Shown here: piece after piece, positions 7,788 to 15,000 of the stretch
How positions within the stretch are numbered: position 1 is the first letter of the stretch
Layout of the letters: every line of letters begins with the position of its first letter
Assembly (NCBI GenBank): GCA_002394335.1
Contig: DGTP01000016.1
Span: 1-64,000 of the forward strand
Direction of reading: 5' to 3'
Origin: Bacteroidales bacterium UBA4333
GTDB lineage: Bacteria > Bacteroidota > Bacteroidia > Bacteroidales > Paludibacteraceae
Length of the DNA stretch: 64,000 nucleotides
Program-made: the position numbers and the translations under genes
Notes under the pieces: model-generated
Told to the model about the DNA's origin: nothing
The model's database searches: none
The model's input: only the letters and a program-made list of their open reading frames with translations

Positions 7788-9563
7788 TTATTCAACGGGT
7801 GTTATTTCTACGCGCCGGTCGAGGCTGATGTCGTGACTGCCTTGTATATAGTCTCGTTCCACTCCTTCGCCGCGGCTCTCCATCTGGTCGGCTGGGACGC
7901 CGAGTTGGAGGAGTATATCCACCACGGCTTGTGCGCGTGCCTCGGAGAGACGCTGGTTGCGCTCCTTGTCGCCGTCGCGGCTTGCGTGGCCGGTGACGAG
8001 TATCTTCTGGGTGGGGTTCTCCTTGAGCACTTCCGCCACTTTGACGAGGATGTCAGCCGGCTTGAGTTTGGGTTCGGTAGAGTTGAGGTCGAACCAGATG
8101 ACCGACTTGTCGAGCATCTTCTTGATCTTCTGTACCACAACGGCTTTGCGGGTTGTTTCCACGCGTTCTTGCAGTGCGGTAGTGGTATCGCATATGTTGA
8201 TGCGTTTGAAAAGCGGATCGGGTTGTTTGGTGCTGCGTTTGGTTGCGGTATTGAAATTGATACCCACGCGTACGCCCGCCTGCCATGGATGGACGGAGGC
8301 AGCATACTGGGTGCCGATCAGGCCGTCATAGGTGTTCATGAAGTCATGGGCTCTGTATCCGGTAGCGGCAGGCTGCTGCCAGCCGATGTCCTGCCGGGCG
8401 GAGCAGAGGTCGTTGGCGGTGTAGTCGGCATAGACGCCCACGAGCAGGTCAAGGTGCTCCATAAGGGGAATGGCGAAACCGAAATCCGCCATTATGCCTA
8501 CTGCCGGCAGGCGTAGTTTGAGCGGCTTGGAGCCGGTCTCGAAATCCGATGCCTGCTCCGAATAGAAGTCATGGTTGGGGATGTCTTCCAGCTCCAGTTT
8601 CCAGGGCTTGTACCAGCCGGTGTGGTCGATCGAGCCGCCTTTGAGCCGGCGCGAAGCGGCGATGGTGAATCCGAGGTCGGCACCGAGGTCGGCGTATATC
8701 TTGAGCGGTCCGGATTTCATTCTGACGGAAGGGATGGGGTAGGTGCATTGCACCATGACCGGTACGTCCACCATGTATGCGCGCTGCGCCTCCTGCCAGT
8801 CGTGCGTGACGACGCGGTGTTCGTAGTCCTCGTTTTCGCTGTCAAGCCGGTTGGGCGTGAAGACGGTGGTGGTGTTGAGGGTGCCGGTGCTGCCGAAGTT
8901 GGCAAATCCCACACCGGCGCCTACGCCCCAGTTAGGCGTGAAATAATAGAGGTAGCGCAGTTGTACCGAAGCACCGAACGAACCGGTCTCTCTGCCGTCT
9001 TTGCCGAGGTTGTAGCCCATACTGCTGTATCCTCCGCCCAAGAGTACCTGGATGTTATGCTCCAGCCGGTTGACACCCGTGGTGTCTTCTTTGGGCGCTT
9101 TCTTGGGTTCGGGTTGGGGGGCTGCCGGCTGCTCGATGGTCTTCATGGCGCAGCGGATGGTATAGACCGTGTCTATATATATGGTACGCGTGAGGGAGTC
9201 TTCGTCTATGATCTGCGAAGGGGTGGTGGCAGCTACCGTGTAGGTGGTGGGGGGAGCGGGTTTGCGGGTGATGGTCAGAACACCTTTCTTGATAGATGCC
9301 TGGTAGTCTTTGTCGAGCACCTTGCGGAGCACGGCATTGGGTTTGGCGTTCTTGAACTCGGCAGTGATCCGTTTGTCCCGGTCGATCTCGTCCACGATAT
9401 TAAGCGTGTAGCCGTTACGATGACACAGGTCATTGAGGATGACGATCAGTTTCTCGTTGCGGTAACGCTTGGTGAGCGGCTTGGCTTTGGCTTTGGCAGC
9501 CATCACCTCGGTACTGCCCATTGACAGAAGGAGAAGCAGTATATAGCAGACAGCCTTTTTCAT
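7788..9563 (-). CDS. STN-domain / beta-barrel / OmpA-like fusion protein
   Basis: 591 residues from the ATG at 9561-9563, chosen because it gives a clean signal peptide (MKKAVCYILLLLLSM). An in-frame start further upstream would lie beyond the promoter. Domains: an STN-like module as in secretins and TonB receptors (about 30-100), a linker, a beta-barrel (about 175-460) homologous to the 284-residue barrel downstream, and an OmpA C-terminal peptidoglycan-binding domain (about 480-591, with VTGHASRDGDKERNQRLSEA and a final DRRVEITPVE). It would join the outer membrane to the cell wall. It heads the operon with an Ig-like protein, a second barrel and a nuclease, and diverges from the adhesin genes. 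Confidence 0.85.
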   Translation of the reverse strand: MKKAVCYILLLLLSMGSTEVMAAKAKAKPLTKRYRNEKLIVILNDLCHRNGYTLNIVDEIDRDKRITAEFKNAKPNAVLRKVLDKDYQASIKKGVLTITRKPAPPTTYTVAATTPSQIIDEDSLTRTIYIDTVYTIRCAMKTIEQPAAPQPEPKKAPKEDTTGVNRLEHNIQVLLGGGYSSMGYNLGKDGRETGSFGASVQLRYLYYFTPNWGVGAGVGFANFGSTGTLNTTTVFTPNRLDSENEDYEHRVVTHDWQEAQRAYMVDVPVMVQCTYPIPSVRMKSGPLKIYADLGADLGFTIAASRRLKGGSIDHTGWYKPWKLELEDIPNHDFYSEQASDFETGSKPLKLRLPAVGIMADFGFAIPLMEHLDLLVGVYADYTANDLCSARQDIGWQQPAATGYRAHDFMNTYDGLIGTQYAASVHPWQAGVRVGINFNTATKRSTKQPDPLFKRINICDTTTALQERVETTRKAVVVQKIKKMLDKSVIWFDLNSTEPKLKPADILVKVAEVLKENPTQKILVTGHASRDGDKERNQRLSEARAQAVVDILLQLGVPADQMESRGEGVERDYIQGSHDISLDRRVEITPVE

Positions 9564-9596
9564 GGATAAAACGTGTTTTTTGTTCGATTTGCGCTG

Positions 9597-9604
9597 CAAA
9601 GTTA
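9597..9604 (-). promoter_or_regulatory. Bacteroidetes -7 promoter box (TAACTTTG)
   Basis: Minus-strand TAACTTTG matches the TAnnTTTG consensus 34 bases upstream of the ATG of the STN-OmpA gene. It supports the start chosen at 9563. Confidence 0.7.
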
Positions 9605-9788
9605 CGAATAATATTTCTAATATGCAAATTGTAGCGAAAGATTTTTCTGTTGCGAAATGTTTCGAAATGGCAATCTTACAAATTTGTAGGGGTGCACAAT
9701 CCTTGATTTTACAAGGAATAACGCTGTTTCTTACCAAAAACATGTTATAAAACATATTGTGATATTTCGTGGCTTTCGGAAAAAGTTG

Positions 9789-9796
9789 TACCTTTG
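9789..9796 (+). promoter_or_regulatory. Bacteroidetes -7 promoter box (TACCTTTG)
   Basis: TACCTTTG lies 26 bases upstream of the ATG at 9822, with a TTTCG at 9765-9769 near the -33 position. It drives the tandem adhesin genes and is divergent from the box at 9597-9604. The 190 bases between the two boxes are AT-rich and could hold shared control sites. Confidence 0.7.
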
Positions 9797-9821
9797 TGGC
9801 GAATTTGGACTTTATATGCAT

Positions 9822-12053
9822 ATGAAAAAGAACTTTCTGACATTCGTTTTGGTATGGTTCGCCGCTTGCGGAATGAGTGTGACGGCGCAGTGTCCGGCGT
9901 TCTCCGTCTCGCCGTATCCGAGTGTGAGTTACAACCTGAATGCCACCCCCTGGGAGTTTGAGTTACATGTATTGGGTGACACTACCGGAGCGCATATCCA
10001 ATGGTACCGTTATGTGAAGGATACGGAGACCGAAGCGGATGCCGTGCCTTATAACGGGCAGGGAAGTAATACCGTTGACCGCTGCTATCCGCAGACGGAT
10101 GATGCCATGCGCAATACATGGTATAACTACTATTGTGTCATCACCACCGACGCGTGTCCCGCGGGCGTGAAATCGCAGACCTTCGACGTACAGGTGGCGA
10201 ACGGTTCTGTTTGTATGACCATGGACGGCACCTCTTTCACCTTCCAGTCCGCACCGGGCAGCTATAACGAGGGCGATCTGATCACCCTCACGGCATACTA
10301 CAACGGCTATGGCGGATTTCATTACTACACATGGTTCTTCAACGGCGACACCCTCCGGGAGGACGAAAACCATATCATCTACAACGATCCCGATAATTTC
10401 AACTACTCGGTGCTGACCATACCGGCAAGCGAAGTGGCAGACGCCGGTTCGTATTCCGTAGCGGTGATGGACGGTCCGGAGTGTATCAAATACACCGCTT
10501 CGTCCAAGACGATCACTGTCAAGCCGCACGAGTATCTTGTCTTTGACGACAACAACGGCACGCACCTCTGGTCCGACCCCAAGAACTGGTGGCCGAACTA
10601 CAACCGTATCCCCACTACGGGCGACAGCGCCGTGATCCGCAAGTCTTGCGGCGTGGATATCAGTGACGCGAAGGTGGGAGACCTGATGATAGAGATGACT
10701 TCCGACACGGCTCTGGTCATCCGTCCCCAAGGCGGACTGGTAGTCGCCCGCCGGTTGCACTGCAAGGAAGGCGACATACTGATCGAGGCGGATGAGACGG
10801 GCAATGGTGCCCTTGTTATGGGTGCCGGCAATACCAATATACCTGCTACGGTGCAGTTCTATGCGCGTTCGGAGCAGATGAATACAGCCGCTCCGGTATG
10901 GCAGTATATGGGGTATCCGATGCAGGACAGCCCGCTGCTCAAGGACGCGTATGCCGGTGCTGCCATGTATGCCTGGACCAACGTACCGAATCTGCAGATC
11001 GGCGGCAACTGGCAGGAGCTGGACGGTAGCAACGACAGACTGAAAGCCTTCACCGGGTATTGCATGACCGAAGCCGGGAAGAAACGCTATTCCTTCAAGG
11101 GCGTGATACATAACCCGCAGACGCGTTCCATAGCCGTGCCGTATAATGACCGGGGAACCTATTCCGGTTTTGCGTTGCTGGCTAACTCATGGACGGCGCC
11201 TGTCTCTATCGCTTCGCTGGAGACGAGTGATTTCGGCGATGCGGATGCCACGGTATATATAATGAACGCAGGCACGTACGCGGAGGCTGTCGCCCAACAG
11301 AGTGCGATGGCTGCGGGAGAAGGCCCGGCGAAAGGGCAGTATAATGCTATCCCGGTACACGCCGCTTCCTATCTGCCGGATGCGCTGACGGTTATTCCGC
11401 CGATGCAGGGCTTCTTCGTCCATACAGGCAAGGCTACCACCCTCACGCTCGACTACCAAAAAGCCGTCTATACACCGGCTCTTGCAGGCGTGAACAACAC
11501 ACCCCTCCGTGCCCCTGCTTTGAGTCCGCAGGACGGTCTTTCTGCTTTGAGCGTCAGCGGTCTTGTATCTATTAAAGTCTCCGGCTTCGGCGCAGAGGAT
11601 GTGCTCCGTATCTTGGTAGGAGGACAGTTCAGCGAAGGGTTTGAAAACGGCTGGGACGGACGCAAGGCATATTCCCGTTCGCCCCTGAGCATCGCCGCTC
11701 AGACCTCTTGCGGCGACCTGGCTGTGGCGGCATTGCCCGAACTCGAAGGCCTGCCGATCACCGTCACCGGCGGTCTGGACAAGTACTATACACTCTCAGT
11801 CCGTTGCCCGGATGACCGGACGCTGGGCGGTCTCTGTCTCCTGGATAAAGAAACCGGCATCTACACCCCGTTGACCAATGGGGCGGAGTACACTTATACG
11901 TTCACCGGTAATCCGCATCGCTTCGCTATCGTACGCCGCCCTGGCGCATCCGAAGAGGGTGGAGTGAAGGCGGTTAAGGTAATACGCAACGGACATCTGT
12001 TCATCCAGCACGACGGCGTGTGGTATGACGCAAGTGGCAGAAAAACAGAATAA
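9822..12053 (+). CDS. Exported Ig-like surface protein with sorting-type tail (first of a tandem pair)
   Basis: 743 residues from ATG 9822 (ATG 9816 is also possible), which gives the signal peptide MKKNFLTFVLVWFAACGMSV. Two Ig-like modules follow (about 25-230), the first with HIQWYRYVKD and a C-rich loop, the second with YTWFFNGDTLREDENH and YSVAVMDGPECI. From LVFDDNNGTHLWSDPKNWWP (about 240) to the end it is homologous to the C-terminal half of the next gene. That region looks like a beta-helical or sandwich stalk followed by a sandwich domain. The last ~25 residues (VKVIRNGHLFIQHDGVWYDASG) are the shared tail. The next gene starts four bases after its stop. Confidence 0.8.
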   Translation: MKKNFLTFVLVWFAACGMSVTAQCPAFSVSPYPSVSYNLNATPWEFELHVLGDTTGAHIQWYRYVKDTETEADAVPYNGQGSNTVDRCYPQTDDAMRNTWYNYYCVITTDACPAGVKSQTFDVQVANGSVCMTMDGTSFTFQSAPGSYNEGDLITLTAYYNGYGGFHYYTWFFNGDTLREDENHIIYNDPDNFNYSVLTIPASEVADAGSYSVAVMDGPECIKYTASSKTITVKPHEYLVFDDNNGTHLWSDPKNWWPNYNRIPTTGDSAVIRKSCGVDISDAKVGDLMIEMTSDTALVIRPQGGLVVARRLHCKEGDILIEADETGNGALVMGAGNTNIPATVQFYARSEQMNTAAPVWQYMGYPMQDSPLLKDAYAGAAMYAWTNVPNLQIGGNWQELDGSNDRLKAFTGYCMTEAGKKRYSFKGVIHNPQTRSIAVPYNDRGTYSGFALLANSWTAPVSIASLETSDFGDADATVYIMNAGTYAEAVAQQSAMAAGEGPAKGQYNAIPVHAASYLPDALTVIPPMQGFFVHTGKATTLTLDYQKAVYTPALAGVNNTPLRAPALSPQDGLSALSVSGLVSIKVSGFGAEDVLRILVGGQFSEGFENGWDGRKAYSRSPLSIAAQTSCGDLAVAALPELEGLPITVTGGLDKYYTLSVRCPDDRTLGGLCLLDKETGIYTPLTNGAEYTYTFTGNPHRFAIVRRPGASEEGGVKAVKVIRNGHLFIQHDGVWYDASGRKTE

Positions 12054-12057
12054 GCAC

Positions 12058-15000
12058 ATGAAACGACTATTGGTAATAGCATCCGCGTTGTGTCTGGCAT
12101 GGTCGGCACAGGCAGAAGAGAGTTGGGCCCCGTGGCTGGTGGCGCCGCGTAATGTGGTAGAGAAAACCGATGCCGGCTGTCCCTCTTTTCCGGGGGTGCT
12201 GTACGCTTCGCTGACCTACAACAAGGGCTGTGTGCCTTGGGAGCTGGAGTTCAGCAGCGAAACGATGTCCGGCGATGTCACCGGCGCGTATTTCCAATGG
12301 TACAGATACAAGGACGGTCAGGCGCAGTCCACTGCTACGGCGTGCGACTGGCAAACCGACCATACCACTTTCGCAGGCTTCAAACCCGCCACCGACGAGA
12401 ACAACTCGCGGTATATCTATTTCTGCAAGGTGACGACTCCCTCGTGCCCTGGTGGCGTCAAATCAGGCACGTTCACTGTGGTCGTCGGTTCTGCCACCGA
12501 TCCCTGTCCCACCTTTGCCGGAACCACGTTCACCATCACTTCCGGCGGCTCCTACCGCTCAGGACAGACGGTGACGATCACTGCCAGAACCAATGCTTAC
12601 GGCGGCGACCATATCTACACATGGTATCATAACGGCGAACCGCTGGACGAGAACGACCCCCGATATACCTTTGAGTGGGGATTCAACGAACCCAAACTCA
12701 TCATCACCAATATCAAGCCCGAAGACGGCGGTACCTATTCGGTGATGATGCAGGACGGCTCGGAGTGCTTCATGTACACCGACCCGGTGCGCATACTGGT
12801 GGACAACCCCTCCTGCGGACCCAACCCGACGCTCAGCATCTCCAAGACTGCCGTCTGCGAGGGGGAGAGCGCGATAACAGGGGTGTCGAACAACACCCTG
12901 GCGGCAGGCGAAGAAGGCAAGATCGTCTATATGGTGCAGCCGGAAGGCTCCCATCCATCGACCACCATCGGCAACTGGACCACCGACAAACCCGGTCTCT
13001 ACCAGTTCAAGTATCAGGTCAGCAACCCCGACAACCCCTCCTGCTTCCGCGAGTCGAAAGTGGTCTCCATCACCGTCTATGGTGCCGGAGCACCGCCTAC
13101 CATCAAAGCCGATGTGGATCTGATCAAGATCAACGGAACAATCCATTTCACAACAACCGGTCTGCAGGACGGCGAAACAGGCACCATCACCTATAGCAAG
13201 GACGGCGGACCGGGCGGTCAGTCCATTTGGCCGGCAGATGCCCATACGGTCTATCAGTCAGGTACTTATACCTATACTTATACCATCACCAACCCCAAAG
13301 TGCCTACCTGTACCCGTACGGCGACTACCACCGTTGTGGTCTATTCGTGCGGATGGGTGACGGCACGGTTCAACAACTGGGTGGCGGGGACAGTTGACCT
13401 CGGCGCCTCCATCAATCTCGGTCCCGCTATTCCTACCGAACCCGGTATGAAGGGCACACTCTATGTGTCCTATAACGGCGGCCCCGAACAGGAGATATCC
13501 GTTTCGTCGCCTTATATCCCTACTGCCGATGGCGAGTATAAGTTCCGCTATGTGGTCGAGCATTCCGATCCCCGTGTCACCGACTGTTCCTCGGAAGTGT
13601 CGAAGACCATAACGGTCAGACCTTGTGCCACACAGGCAACAGTCACTCCCGATAAGTCTGTCCTGAAACTCGGCGAATCGGTAACCCTTTCGCTGGCTGC
13701 CAAGAAATCGGCCGAGACCTCCACGCTCACCTACAGCAAGAACGGCGGAGCTACGGTGAACATCCAGAACAACCCTTCCGCTTCGTTCAACTGGACGCCG
13801 ACCGAGACGGGTACGTATGTCATTACTTATACAATCAAGGGTTCAGGCACCTGCTCCACAACCGACCGGACTACCGTCACCGTCTATGACTGCGGACCGG
13901 ATGCGGCTATCACCGCTACGCCTGATCCTGTCCTGCCGGGCAAACCCGTAACCCTCACTCTCTCCGCCCCCGGCGCAGACGAGACCGCCACGCTGACCGT
14001 TCAGTCTCCCGACGGCTCCAATGCCCAAATACTAAATGACCAAATAGTAAATGGTCAAATGGTAAATGCCTTTATTCCCACGGAGGAAGGCACATACACC
14101 TTCACCTATACCGTCACCCACGCCTATATCAACTGTACGCGTTCCGCACAGGCAACGGTGCAGGTGCTGGAATGTGATCCGGAGGTGACGGTCAACACCG
14201 ACAAGGATGTCCTCGCATTAGGCGAGTCGGTCAATATCCTGCTGTCCAGAACGGCTAACAGCCGGGAGACCGCCACCCTGACCGTTCAGTCTCCCGACGG
14301 CTCCAATGACCAAATGGTAAATGGTCAAATAGTAAATGCCTTCACTCCCACGGAGAAAGGCACTTACACCCTCACTTATACCCTGCAGGATCCGGTGCTG
14401 GGCTGTACTACAACCGACAACACCACTTTCACCGTCTATGACTGCGGACCGGATGCAAGCGTCGTTGCTTCGCGTAACACAACCCGTACCGACGACCCCG
14501 TTACCATCACCGTCTCCGCACCGGGCGAAAACGAGACCGCTACGCTGACTGTCTCCCGTAACGGCGGCACCCCGTCCCCTGTAGCCCTTACCTCCTCCCC
14601 CATAACCTTCACTCCCACGGAGGAAGGCACATACACTTTCACCTATACCGTCACCCACGCCTATATCAACTGTACGCGTACGGCAGAAGAGACGGTGGGT
14701 GTATCCGATTGCGGCGAGGCGGTGACCCTCAAAGCGGACAAGACGATCGTGAAACTCGGCGAGGCGGTCAACCTCACCACCTCACGCGAACCCGATGCCA
14801 ACGAGACACCCTCGTTCTCCATCACCCGGAACGGCCAGATACTAAGTACCCCAATGCCCAATGCCCAAATGGTAAATGGCAAAATGGTACATGTCTTCAC
14901 TCCGGCAGCGACCGGAGACTATTGGGTGGTCTATTCGCTGCAAAACACGCTCCTGAACTGCGAAACAAGCAGCGAAGTCTTCTTCTCTGTCTATGAATGT

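Noticed and set aside
7248..9563. Assigning the barrels to the PorP/SprF or PorT families
   Set aside because: No family-specific motif could be seen. Only the gene arrangement suggests a similar role.
9564..9821. Upstream extension of the STN-OmpA gene to 9821
   Set aside because: It would cross the -7 box at 9597-9604 and place the signal peptide about 86 residues inside the protein.
9963..11111. 382-codon minus-strand frame opposite the first adhesin
   Set aside because: Antisense shadow of a GC-rich gene. The adhesin strand has the signal peptide, promoter and homologue.
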